Source: a virus. From it: DNA of 21,738 bases. Under the pieces are notes generated by a model, which was not told the DNA's origin, ran no database searches, and was given only the letters and a program-made list of their open reading frames with translations. The stretch spans positions 1 to 21,738 of IMG/VR virus record IMGVR_UViG_3300022169_000039; one strand, written 5' to 3'. Of the stretch, positions 1-7,174 are shown piece by piece; positions within the stretch are counted from its first letter, which is position 1, and each line of letters opens with the position of its first letter. Position numbers and translations under genes: made by a program.

Positions 1-34
1 GTGCTATATCTGTTTGCAAATTTGCAGAGGCAAC

Positions 35-1141
35 ATGCCGACACCAAGCGCAGACGAGACCCGCGATGAGTTCCTTGACCGCTGCATGAGCGATGCAGAG
101 GCCGTGGCAGATTTTCCCGATGCTGATCAGCGTTTCGCAGTCTGTAACTCGCTCTGGGGCGAGAAGGCCGAGGGCTACAAGCCGACTGACGAGATGGCCA
201 AGGTTGCCGCGCGGGCTTTGGAGTGGCGCAAGGAATACGGGCGTGGCGGCACTGAGGTGGGCGTTGCGCGGGCGCGTGACATTGCCAACCGGGCAAACCT
301 ATCTGACGAAACCGTGGCGCGGATGCGGTCTTTCTTCGCCCGTCACGGCACAAACCGCTCTGATCATTACAACGACAAAGAACCTGATGGTGGGCCTACT
401 GCATGGCGCATCGCGTGGGATCTTTGGGGCGGTGATCCGGGCAGGACGTGGGCCGAGCGCATCGGCAGGCAAGAGGATGCAAAGCACATGAGCCAAGTCG
501 AACACAAGGCAGTCGGTTTCGAGATCAAGAAAGAGCCGGATCAGGATGGCGTTTTCGAGGGCTATGCCTCTGTCTTCGGCATCGTTGATCAGGGAATGGA
601 TGTTGTAGAGCGCGGCGCGTTTGCCAAGTCCATCGGATCGGGCCGCAAGGTCAAGATGCTCTGGCAGCACGACATGGCACAGCCCATCGGTGTATGGGAT
701 GAAATCCGTGAGGATGAGCGCGGCCTTTACGTCAAGGGGCGCATCCTGAAGGACGTGCAGAAGGGAGCCGAAGCTATGGCCCTGATGCGCGCAGGCGCGA
801 TTGACAGCATGTCGATTGGATACCGCACCATTGAAGCCGTGCCAGAGGGCGCAGGGCGCATCCGCAAGTTGATGGAGGTGGATCTGTTCGAGGTATCGCT
901 CGTGACATTCCCGATGCTGCCTGACGCCAAGATAACGGCTGTCAAATCTATCACGACAATTCGAGAATTTGAGAAAGCCTTACGGGACGTGGGCTTCACT
1001 CAGAGCGAAGCCAAGGCCATTGCGGCTGACGGCTTCAACGGCCTTGCCGCTCATCGGGACGATGTAGCCGAGCAGGTTGATAGCGAGGGCTTAAAAGCCC
1101 TTCATCTGCAACTCACTCAGCTGAAGGAGATTTTCCAATGA
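35..1141 (+). CDS. HK97-family prohead protease with N-terminal extension
   Basis: Head maturation serine protease expected to cleave the capsid delta domain inside the prohead. The C-terminal half (from Met152, about residues 152-308) is the HK97/U35 protease core: FEGYASVFG, then WQHD with catalytic His212, then SMSIGY with the likely nucleophile Ser260, then LFEVSLVTFP. The first about 145 residues are extra: a PTPSADETRDEFLDRCM motif and a helical segment (KVAARALEWRKEYGRGGTEVGVARARD, WRIAWDLWGGDPGR) of a kind seen attached to phage head-morphogenesis proteins. I chose ATG 35 because AGAGG lies 4 nt upstream; an in-frame TTG at 14 is the alternative, and the frame is open to the left edge. 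An internal ATG at 488 would give the bare protease core. The stop overlaps the capsid start (ATGA). Confidence 0.9.
   Translation: MPTPSADETRDEFLDRCMSDAEAVADFPDADQRFAVCNSLWGEKAEGYKPTDEMAKVAARALEWRKEYGRGGTEVGVARARDIANRANLSDETVARMRSFFARHGTNRSDHYNDKEPDGGPTAWRIAWDLWGGDPGRTWAERIGRQEDAKHMSQVEHKAVGFEIKKEPDQDGVFEGYASVFGIVDQGMDVVERGAFAKSIGSGRKVKMLWQHDMAQPIGVWDEIREDERGLYVKGRILKDVQKGAEAMALMRAGAIDSMSIGYRTIEAVPEGAGRIRKLMEVDLFEVSLVTFPMLPDAKITAVKSITTIREFEKALRDVGFTQSEAKAIAADGFNGLAAHRDDVAEQVDSEGLKALHLQLTQLKEIFQ
1086..1101 (+). other. Hairpin in the 3' end of the protease gene, before the capsid gene
   Basis: AGGGCT-TAAA-AGCCCT is a perfect 6-bp inverted repeat, extendable by one more T-A pair to a 2-nt centre. 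It lies about 37 nt upstream of the capsid start and is not followed by a T-run, so it is not a normal terminator. It may mark an RNA processing point or protect the 5' end of a capsid mRNA; that role is inferred. Confidence 0.35.
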
Positions 1142-2439
1142 GTGACTTTGACGCAAAACAACTGGCCGAGGCCGTTGACGGCGTGAAGCGCGGTTTTGAG
1201 GCTTTCAAAGAAGCCAACGATCAGCGCATCAAGGAGATCGAATCGAAAGGCGCGGCAGACCCGCTGCTGGACGAAAAGATCGCCAAGATCGAAAAGGAAA
1301 TGGACGCCAAGCAGGCACGCCTCGACCAGTTCGAGCTGTCGATCAAGCGCCAGAACCGCACTGTGACCGATGAGAACGGCAACGAGATCAACCTCGACGC
1401 CAAGGCGATGCACTGGGCAAACATGGTAGCACGCTCGCGCGGCACCCGTGTTGAGCAGTTCGGCGCATCTGATCTGGACGGCTACAAGTCGGCATTCAAT
1501 TCGTTCCTGCGCAAGGGTGACGAGATCATCGGCGCTGACGAAAAGAAAGCACTGTCGGTCGGCAACGATCCCGATGGCGGCTATGTCGTTCACCCGGACA
1601 TGTCGGGCCAGATCGTCACCAAAGTGTTTGAGACTTCCCCGATGCGCGCCTATGCGTCCATCCAAGTCATCAGCACCGACGCGCTGGAAGGCCTGTTTGA
1701 CCTTGAAGAAGCATCTTCGGGTTGGGTTGGCGAAACTGACGCGCGCTCGGAAACTGGCACCCCGCAGCTTGGCAAGTGGCGCATTCCCGTCCACGAACTG
1801 TATGCCAAGCCGAAAGCCACCCAGAAGATCCTCGACGACGCCGAGATCAATCTGGAAACGTGGCTGGCGCAGAAAGTGGCAGAGAAGTTCGCGCGTGATG
1901 AGGCCGCTGCATTCGTTGCAGGCAATGGCGTCAACAAGCCGCGTGGCTTCCTGTCCTATGCTGACGGCACCACCCTGCCGGGCACGATTGAGCGCATCAA
2001 CACTGGGGCAAACGGCGCATTCGCTTCTGCCCCCAGCGGTGGCGATGCTCTGATCGACGCTCTGTATGGCCTGAAGGCGCAGTATCGTGCAAACGCGACG
2101 TGGTTCATGAACCGCGCCACGACGAAGCTGGCCCGTAAGCTGAAAGACAGCGATGGTGCCTATCTGTGGTCGCCGGGCATTGCGGCTGGTCAGCCTGCAA
2201 CGCTGCTGGGCTACCCTGTAGCTGCGTTTGAGGACATGCCTGATCCGGCAACGGGTTCGCTGTCCATCGCCGTTGGCGACATGCGCTCTGCCTATCAGAT
2301 CGTTGACCGTGTGGGCATCCGCACGCTGCGCGATCCGTATTCGGCAAAGCCGTATGTTGAGTTCTACACCACCAAGCGTGTGGGCGGCGACGTTGTGAAC
2401 TTCGAAGCGATCAAGCTGATCGAGTTCTCGGCATCCTAA
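1138..2439 (+). CDS. Major capsid protein, HK97 fold
   Basis: Main shell protein of the icosahedral head. The first about 75 residues are charged and heptad-like (KEIESKG, EKIAKIEKEMDAKQARLDQFE), which is the delta domain that acts as a built-in scaffold in HK97-type capsids and is removed by the protease. The shell domain starts near residue 115 (YKSAFNSFLRKGDE) and shows the typical KALSVGNDPDGGYVVHPD stretch at about 137-154. The 433-residue length fits capsids with a fused delta domain, and no separate scaffold gene is seen. The start is set by AAGGAGA about 8 nt upstream and by ATGA overlap with the protease stop. An intrinsic terminator follows immediately, as expected for a gene needing high, separately tuned expression. 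Confidence 0.95.
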   Translation: MSDFDAKQLAEAVDGVKRGFEAFKEANDQRIKEIESKGAADPLLDEKIAKIEKEMDAKQARLDQFELSIKRQNRTVTDENGNEINLDAKAMHWANMVARSRGTRVEQFGASDLDGYKSAFNSFLRKGDEIIGADEKKALSVGNDPDGGYVVHPDMSGQIVTKVFETSPMRAYASIQVISTDALEGLFDLEEASSGWVGETDARSETGTPQLGKWRIPVHELYAKPKATQKILDDAEINLETWLAQKVAEKFARDEAAAFVAGNGVNKPRGFLSYADGTTLPGTIERINTGANGAFASAPSGGDALIDALYGLKAQYRANATWFMNRATTKLARKLKDSDGAYLWSPGIAAGQPATLLGYPVAAFEDMPDPATGSLSIAVGDMRSAYQIVDRVGIRTLRDPYSAKPYVEFYTTKRVGGDVVNFEAIKLIEFSAS

Positions 2440-2446
2440 TCATCGG

Positions 2447-2471
2447 GCGGGGCCATTCTGGCCCTGCTTTT
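2447..2471 (+). terminator. Intrinsic terminator after the capsid gene
   Basis: An 8-bp stem (GCGGGGCC pairing GGCCCTGC, with one G-U pair) closes a 5-nt loop (ATTCT) and is followed by TTTT. It sits 8 nt after the capsid stop, in a 59-base gap. It is the best terminator-like structure in the window and would reduce readthrough into the connector genes. Confidence 0.7.
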
Positions 2472-2498
2472 CCTCAACGCATTTAAGGGAGAAAACCG

Positions 2499-2792
2499 AT
2501 GCGTGATCTTGCTTCAAACGTAAAGGTGTCTGTTGGCGACAATGGCGACAGCATCGACCTTCAGGGTTCGGACAGCGTTATCGTTGTTGGCCTTACCGAT
2601 CCGACTGCCCGTGTGTTGGTGTCTGATTCGGCAGCATCCGGCTTTGCCGCTCCTGCTGCTGGCACGCTTTCCACGGTGCGCGAAGACAACGGCGCTTTTG
2701 TTGTCGGATATACTGGCACACTTCGCTATCTTCAGGCGGGTGCGGCAGATGTCGTTGTGCAAAGCCATCTGCACATTGCGCCTCAGACCTGA
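2499..2792 (+). CDS. Small hypothetical head protein, decoration-protein candidate
   Basis: Protein of 97 residues with a good SD (GGGAG, 8 nt before the ATG). I do not recognise a family. It is rich in Val, Ala, Gly, Ser and Thr with short beta-like strands (VIVVGL, FVVGYTGTLRYL, VVVQSHLHI) and has no membrane segment or signal peptide. Its place directly behind the capsid gene, and bounded by a terminator upstream and a strong hairpin downstream, is where many siphoviruses encode capsid decoration or stabilising proteins. That role is inferred from position and size only. Confidence 0.7.
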   Translation: MRDLASNVKVSVGDNGDSIDLQGSDSVIVVGLTDPTARVLVSDSAASGFAAPAAGTLSTVREDNGAFVVGYTGTLRYLQAGAADVVVQSHLHIAPQT

Positions 2793-2802
2793 TCTTTGTC
2801 AG

Positions 2803-2826
2803 TGGGGCTGGCTTCGGCTGGCCCCA
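2803..2826 (+). other. Stable UUCG-tetraloop hairpin
   Basis: TGGGGCTGGC and GCTGGCCCCA form a 10-bp stem (two G-U pairs in RNA) around TTCG, closed by C-G, the exceptionally stable cUUCGg type. It starts 11 nt after the stop of the 97-residue gene. No T-run follows, so it may be an RNA-stabilising or processing element, or a weak terminator, rather than a classical terminator. Confidence 0.5.
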
Positions 2827-2845
2827 TCACTGAGAGCAGGAGGGA

Positions 2846-3058
2846 ATGATGACCCAAGCAAAAATCACCAAAAAAGACGGATACCGCTGCGCGCCTGATG
2901 GTGCGATGGTGCAGATATTTTCTTTCGGAGAGATAGTGACTGGCAAAGTGGCTGAATGGGCGCTTTCCGATCACGCAGCACAACGGATGTTTGACCCGCG
3001 CGAAGAGACAAAGGTTGAAGCTGTCCCTGAGACAAAGCGCCGGAGGGCCAAGAAATGA
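2846..3058 (+). CDS. Small hypothetical protein in the head operon
   Basis: Soluble 70-residue protein with a strong SD (AGGAGGG) and adjacent ATG codons at 2846 and 2849. The C-terminus is very basic (KRRRAKK), which could contact nucleic acid or the capsid interior. I cannot assign a family. The stop overlaps the connector gene start (ATGA at 3055), so it is translated with the head-completion genes. Confidence 0.7.
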   Translation: MMTQAKITKKDGYRCAPDGAMVQIFSFGEIVTGKVAEWALSDHAAQRMFDPREETKVEAVPETKRRRAKK

Positions 3059-3729
3059 GCCTGCGTCCAGCTGTCCATCTGTATCAATATGAAGGCTCTG
3101 TCATCATCGATGAGCCATCTATTGAGCCTGTAACGCTTGCAGAATTGAAAGCGCATCTGCGGATTGATGACACGAGCGAAGACACCTATCTGACTGCGCT
3201 GATCACCGAGGCGCGTGCCGAGATTGAACAGGCATCCGGGCTGTCGCTGATCAGGCAGAAATGGCGGCTGACTATCGATCAGTGGCCCGGTGCGCGTCAG
3301 GAATGGTGGGACGGGGTTCGGGATGGGCATATCAACATGCTTTACGGCGCTCCTGCGGATCTTCACTTGCCGCGTTATCCATTGATTGAAATCGACAGCG
3401 TAACCGTTTTTGACGAGGACAGCACATCCGCTGTGGTCAATGTCGGCAATACCTTTGACGTGGATACCAATCAGCAGCCCGGCAGGCTTGCGCTCCAGAG
3501 CGGGGCGACATGGCCTATCGCATTGCGGCCTACAAACGCGATCCAGATTGACTATTATGCAGGATATGGCGCGCTTGCTGTTGATGTTCCGGCACCGCTG
3601 AAGCGGGCAGTTCGCAGTCTTGCTGCATATTTCTACAGCCATCGCGGCGATGGGTGCGATCCAGTCGAGGCAATGGCAATGAGCGGTGCAGCATCTGTGA
3701 TCAATCGTTATCGGACGGCTCGCATATGA
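3055..3729 (+). CDS. Head-tail connector, phiE125 gp8 / HK97 gp6-like
   Basis: Head-completion protein that binds under the portal ring after DNA packaging. The N-terminal signature PVTLAELKAHLRIDDTSEDTYLTALITEAR (about residues 25-54, split helices) followed by AEIEQASGLSLIRQKWRLTIDQWP is characteristic of the gp6/YqbG/phiE125 gp8 family. The C-terminal LKRAVRSLAAYFYSHRG helix is also typical. The 224-residue length is within the phiE125 gp8 range. It overlaps by ATGA with both neighbours, in the expected order capsid, connector, adaptor. Confidence 0.85.
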   Translation: MSLRPAVHLYQYEGSVIIDEPSIEPVTLAELKAHLRIDDTSEDTYLTALITEARAEIEQASGLSLIRQKWRLTIDQWPGARQEWWDGVRDGHINMLYGAPADLHLPRYPLIEIDSVTVFDEDSTSAVVNVGNTFDVDTNQQPGRLALQSGATWPIALRPTNAIQIDYYAGYGALAVDVPAPLKRAVRSLAAYFYSHRGDGCDPVEAMAMSGAASVINRYRTARI

Positions 3730-4490
3730 CATATCCATCCGGCCTTGATGTTGCGCGCGGGCTTGCATCTGGATGCCGGGCCATTCGCCAGTTTGGCCGA
3801 AATACTGCTGTTGGCGGGACATTTGTGCCAATTGCCCGTTCAGGGGTTTACAGGACGCCTCAGGCTGGCGCTGTAGTGGCCTTGCGGATTCGGGCCGGGG
3901 GCAATGCCGCTGATACTGCCAATGGCGCTGGAGCGCGCTCTATTCGCCTGACAGGGCTTGATGCTAATGGTGATTTTGTCACTGAAGTCATTGTCACTGC
4001 GGGGGCGTCTGCATCGGCTACATCCCAAACGCTATTTCTGCGGCTGACTGATGCTATGGTGGAGACTTCTGGCACCTATGCCACGCAGGCGGCGCTGTCT
4101 CATGTCGGCACGATCAACATTGAAGATACGGCTGGCAATCTCTGGGCGACCATTCAAGACACAGATATTCCGCGCGGAGAGAGTGAAATCGCTGCTTATT
4201 CTGTCCCTCGGCATCGCGCCTTCTATATTCAAAACATCAGGGTGCAGTCGTTTGCGTCAAACAAAGCCAACATCGTGATGTTCAAGCGACCCAATATTCT
4301 GCAAACCTCCGCGCCCTATAGCCCGATGACTTTGCTGTGGGAGTTGCCAGAATTTTCCGGCGCACAACAGTTTACCTTTGATCCGCCGATCAGGATTGAT
4401 GCGTTGAGCGATGTTGGCTTTCTGGCGAAGACCGGATCTTCCACAACTGATGTTTCAATCGGTTTCGATGCAATCGAGGTGTTGCCATGA
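3726..4490 (+). CDS. Beta-rich putative virion structural protein
   Basis: The start is taken at ATG 3726, which overlaps the connector stop (ATGA); an earlier in-frame start at 3654 would lie inside the connector gene. This gives 254 residues. The segment AGAVVALRIRAGGNAADTANGAGARSIRL, then TGLDANGDFVTEVIVTAG, is a repetitive, strand-rich pattern I associate with structural proteins of marine phages (unnamed family). No catalytic motif, membrane segment or signal peptide is visible. Its position inside the head-tail joining cluster suggests a neck, decoration or fibre role; the exact role is not shown. Confidence 0.7.
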   Translation: MTYPSGLDVARGLASGCRAIRQFGRNTAVGGTFVPIARSGVYRTPQAGAVVALRIRAGGNAADTANGAGARSIRLTGLDANGDFVTEVIVTAGASASATSQTLFLRLTDAMVETSGTYATQAALSHVGTINIEDTAGNLWATIQDTDIPRGESEIAAYSVPRHRAFYIQNIRVQSFASNKANIVMFKRPNILQTSAPYSPMTLLWELPEFSGAQQFTFDPPIRIDALSDVGFLAKTGSSTTDVSIGFDAIEVLP

Positions 4491-4831
4491 AGTGCTGCGA
4501 TATGACGGCAGGGATGTTGCAGACAGCGATTGCAGTGCAGCGGCTGACCCGCACGACCGATGGCGCGGGCGGCTGGACCGAAACGTGGGCAGCATTGTCA
4601 GGCGCACCAACGCGGGCAATGGTCAAATCCGTGACCGGGCGTGAGGTATTTGCTAGTGATCGGATAGAGGCCAGACCTTCGCTGCGTATCACGACACGAT
4701 ACAATGCCAGCATCACCGAGGCAGACCGAATTGTTATTCGGGGCAAGGCCTACAACATCACGGCAATTAACAACATGGAGTTTGCCGATAAGTGGCTGGA
4801 GATTGATCTGTCGGGCGGGGTGGCGACCTGA
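4487..4831 (+). CDS. Head-tail adaptor / head closure protein
   Basis: Protein of 114 residues with the layout of the SPP1 gp16/phage head-tail joining family: MLQTAIAVQRLTRTTDGAGGWTETW, then EADRIVIRGKAYNITAINNMEFADKWLEIDL. These proteins form the ring that plugs the connector and receives the tail. Coupled to the gene upstream by ATGA and to the gp10-like gene downstream by a one-base stop/start overlap (TGATGG). Confidence 0.8.
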   Translation: MKCCDMTAGMLQTAIAVQRLTRTTDGAGGWTETWAALSGAPTRAMVKSVTGREVFASDRIEARPSLRITTRYNASITEADRIVIRGKAYNITAINNMEFADKWLEIDLSGGVAT

Positions 4832-5268
4832 TGGCACGGGCGGTTGAGATTGACGGCGCAGACGATTTGATCAAGGCGCTCAAGAAGCTGGGCAAAGAGG
4901 GTGAGCGGGCGGCTGCGCAAGTTGTCCAAGCCACGGCTATTGAGGTTCGGGGCGACATCGTAAAGCGGTATCAGCGCGGCCCCAAGACTGGCATCGTATA
5001 TGAAAAGACAAATCCGACCCGCACGCATCAGGCATCAGCACCGGGGGAAGCCCCAGCCACTGATACGGGCAGGCTGGCCAGCGCCACGGTTTACAAGATG
5101 ACTGGCAAGATGTCTGCGGAGGTTTCCAACGACGTGAAGTATGGCGAATGGCTGGAGTTTGGAACGCAGGAGATCAAGCCGCGTCCTGCATGGGTTCCGG
5201 CTGTTGAGGATGCGCGTCCTAAATATCGGAAGCGCATGGAAACCGCACTGGCGAGGCTGACAAGATGA
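4831..5268 (+). CDS. HK97 gp10-family tail completion protein
   Basis: Tail-completion/neck protein of 145 residues. The pattern GADDLIKALKKLG at the N-terminus, the SAPGEAPATDTGRLASA centre and the VSNDVKYGEWLEFGT...RPAWVPAVED C-terminal region are hallmarks of the HK97 gp10 family. It lies between the adaptor and the DUF3168 gene, the canonical order. Confidence 0.88.
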   Translation: MARAVEIDGADDLIKALKKLGKEGERAAAQVVQATAIEVRGDIVKRYQRGPKTGIVYEKTNPTRTHQASAPGEAPATDTGRLASATVYKMTGKMSAEVSNDVKYGEWLEFGTQEIKPRPAWVPAVEDARPKYRKRMETALARLTR

Positions 5269-5693
5269 TCAAAGCGGCTGCATTGCAATCTGGTATTTAC
5301 GCCCGTCTCAACGACGTGTCCGTGACGGGGCTTCTCTCTGCTGCGTATAGCGTTTCAGCAATATTCACAGACGTGCCTCAGGCGACGGACAGCGGCGCTC
5401 CTGCGCAATTCCCCTACATCACCATCGGCAATGATACTTTCGGCCCGTATGATACCAAAGACGACACTGGCGGCGAGGTCGTAGTGCAGGTCAGCATCTG
5501 GTCGCGGGCATCGTCGGACTTGCAGATCAAGGGCATCGCTGATGCAGTTTATTCTCGGATGCACAGGCAGCCAATGACCATCACGGGCGTCGATCACATC
5601 ACGACAGAGTTTGAAAGCCTGACGCTGACCGATGATCCTGACGGCAAGACGCGGCAGGCCATCATGCTTTTCCGTGTTGTTTACTTGGCATAG
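5265..5693 (+). CDS. DUF3168 tail terminator / completion protein
   Basis: Protein of 142 residues starting in an ATGA overlap. It has the DUF3168 features: an N-terminal helix (LQSGIYARL), PYITIGNDTFGPYDTKDDTGGEVVVQVSIWSR in the middle, and a final strand (QAIMLFRVVYLA). Family members cap the tail tube and join it to the head. It ends the head-tail joining cluster; the next gene is 39 bases away behind a promoter candidate. Confidence 0.85.
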   Translation: MIKAAALQSGIYARLNDVSVTGLLSAAYSVSAIFTDVPQATDSGAPAQFPYITIGNDTFGPYDTKDDTGGEVVVQVSIWSRASSDLQIKGIADAVYSRMHRQPMTITGVDHITTEFESLTLTDDPDGKTRQAIMLFRVVYLA

Positions 5694-5708
5694 CCCTCGT
5701 GGTATAAC
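5680..5708 (+). promoter_or_regulatory. Candidate promoter for the tail-tube genes
   Basis: TTTACT (5680-5685), a 17-bp spacer, then TATAAC (5703-5708) preceded by TG at 5700-5701, giving an extended -10. An 8-bp direct repeat ACTTGGCA occurs at 5683-5690 and 5707-5714, around the -35/-10 region. It lies at the end of the DUF3168 gene, just before the abundantly needed tail-tube genes. Judged by consensus only. Confidence 0.45.
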
Positions 5709-5732
5709 TTGGCAAACGAAGGGTGTTAAAAC

Positions 5733-6413
5733 ATGGCTATTTCTGGCCGAAAAATGCGGATCAGCAGAGACAGCGTGGCCATCGTTGGTGCTCGCGTGGA
5801 CAATCTTGCTATCAATGCAGAGCCTGTTGATATCACCGACAAGGATGACGCTGGATGGCGCACCATGCTTGGTGACGTGAGCGTTCGTTCCGTCTCTGGC
5901 GATGTTGAGGGCGTGCTTAAAGGCAGCACAACGATTGCTCAAGCAATGGCGGCAGGCAATCTCCTGATCGACAGCGGGGCTTGCCTGCTGGACGGGATCG
6001 CCAACATCACAGGCGACTTCTTCCTCTCGGCCATGACATTCGGCGCTGATCAAGCAGACACCGTGACGTTTACTGCCAACTTTGAAAGCAGCGGCGTTTT
6101 GACCGTCTCGCTGGCCCCGTATAACACCGTTCTGCCTGCCGTTACTGGCACGACCACAGTGGGCCAGACGCTTACGCGGACGACTGGCACATGGGCGGGC
6201 GATGCGACAATCACCTACGCCACCCAGTGGCAGGAAAGCACGCTTTCAGATCCGAATGCCCCGACGTGGGCGGATATCAGCGGCGCAACAGGGGCAACCC
6301 GCGTTCTCGCTGTCGGGCAGGCTGGCAAGTATGTGCGCGCCCGTATGACGGCAACAAACTCTCGTGGATCAACCGTTGCATTCAGCAACATCGTCGGCCC
6401 TGTGGCCCCGTAA
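5733..6413 (+). CDS. Tail tube protein 1, with C-terminal Ig-like domain
   Basis: Residues about 1-130 form a tail-tube domain of the TP901-1/GTA type (SGRKMRIS, EPVDITDKDDAGWRTML, VEGVLKGS, ITGDFFLSAMTFGADQADTVTFTA). Residues about 132-226 are a separate bacterial Ig-like domain: PAVTGTTTVGQTLTRTTGTW, YATQWQ, VRARMTATNSRGSTVAFSN. The tube domain is closely matched by the next gene. Ig-like domains on tail tubes, as on lambda gpV, project outward and can touch carbohydrate. SD AAGGGTG precedes the ATG. The Ig module may be displayed on only a fraction of tube subunits if both genes are expressed. Confidence 0.85.
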   Translation: MAISGRKMRISRDSVAIVGARVDNLAINAEPVDITDKDDAGWRTMLGDVSVRSVSGDVEGVLKGSTTIAQAMAAGNLLIDSGACLLDGIANITGDFFLSAMTFGADQADTVTFTANFESSGVLTVSLAPYNTVLPAVTGTTTVGQTLTRTTGTWAGDATITYATQWQESTLSDPNAPTWADISGATGATRVLAVGQAGKYVRARMTATNSRGSTVAFSNIVGPVAP

Positions 6414-6427
6414 ATTAGGAGACTAAA

Positions 6428-6817
6428 ATGGCTGCACAATCCGGCAGAAAGATGCGCATCAAAAAGGGTTTGACCGCTATCGCAGGCGCTCGGACTGACA
6501 ATCTGTCGATCAACAACGAGCCTGTTGACATCACTGACAAGGACGACGCGGGCTGGCGCACGATGCTGGCAGATGTCGGCGTTCGTTCGGTGGACGCTGA
6601 CGTTGAGGGCGTGCTAACCGATAGCACGATCATCGCTGTGGCAATGGGTGCGGCGTCTGGCCTTCTGGCAGCATATACCGTTGAGATTGACGGCATCGGT
6701 TCTTTCACTGGCGACTGGTTCCTCTCGGCTATGACGCTGGGCGGCGAGCAGGCGGACGCGGTGACGTTCACGGCAAACATCCAGTCGAGCGGCACTGTCA
6801 CGTTCACGGCGGTTTAA
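6428..6817 (+). CDS. Tail tube protein 2, tube domain only
   Basis: Protein of 129 residues with a strong SD (AGGAGA). It aligns along its whole length with the tube domain of the preceding gene; more than half the positions match by eye, including EPVDITDKDDAGWRTML, RSV-DVEGVL, TGD-FLSAMT and QAD-VTFTAN. It stops exactly where the other protein continues into the Ig-like domain. A tandem duplication followed by gain or loss of the Ig module is the simplest history. It could be the main tube subunit. Confidence 0.85.
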   Translation: MAAQSGRKMRIKKGLTAIAGARTDNLSINNEPVDITDKDDAGWRTMLADVGVRSVDADVEGVLTDSTIIAVAMGAASGLLAAYTVEIDGIGSFTGDWFLSAMTLGGEQADAVTFTANIQSSGTVTFTAV

Positions 6818-6820
6818 CGC

Positions 6821-7174
6821 ATGGGTGTTTTCCGTGATGTGAGCCTGAACATTGGCGGGGCTGATTATGTAATCACCCCGTCAAATAGGCTGTTGCGTCG
6901 GATTGAGATGAAGGGCAAGGCCGAAAACCCGCGCTTTAATCTGGTCGAAGTGATGTTTTTCCTGCAAACATCGGCAGGCTCTATGCCTGATATGGCTTTC
7001 ATCCTCTCGGAGATGGTGACGGCCAGCGGTGGAAAGATGACCGAGGACGAGGCGCTGGCGGTTATCGTTTCGATGGAAGTCGATGATTTGCAAGCGCTCA
7101 AGTCTGCGTTGTGTTCCTGCATCATGCCGGAGCCGAATGAAAAAAAGCCGGACGCCCCCAGCAAGGCGGCGTAA
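6821..7174 (+). CDS. Tail assembly chaperone (G-type short product)
   Basis: Protein of 117 residues resembling GTA/siphovirus tail assembly chaperones: a beta start (FRDVSLNIGGADYVITPSNRLLRRIEMKG) followed by helices (PRFNLVEVMFFLQTSAGSMP, TEDEALAVIVSMEVDDLQALKSAL). It sits between the tail tube and tape measure genes, the position of lambda G. Near its end, codons GAA AAA AAG hold a slippery heptamer, so a fraction of ribosomes should make a longer GT-type protein. The short product ends MPEPNEKKPDAPSKAA. Confidence 0.85.
   Translation: MGVFRDVSLNIGGADYVITPSNRLLRRIEMKGKAENPRFNLVEVMFFLQTSAGSMPDMAFILSEMVTASGGKMTEDEALAVIVSMEVDDLQALKSALCSCIMPEPNEKKPDAPSKAA

Noticed and set aside
1-69. A frame open from the left edge to a TGA at 67-69, possibly the end of a portal gene
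   Set aside because: The 22 residues are basic and unlike a portal C-terminus, and another frame is also open there. Cannot be decided from the window.
1117-1794. Open frame of 225 codons on the - strand
   Set aside because: Antisense to the major capsid gene; no SD or domain.
2971-3831. Open frame of 286 codons on the - strand
   Set aside because: Antisense to the connector gene, which has a clear family signature and ATGA coupling on both sides.
5355-6053. Open frame of 232 codons on the - strand
   Set aside because: Antisense to DUF3168 and tail-tube genes and spanning the promoter gap; no family features.
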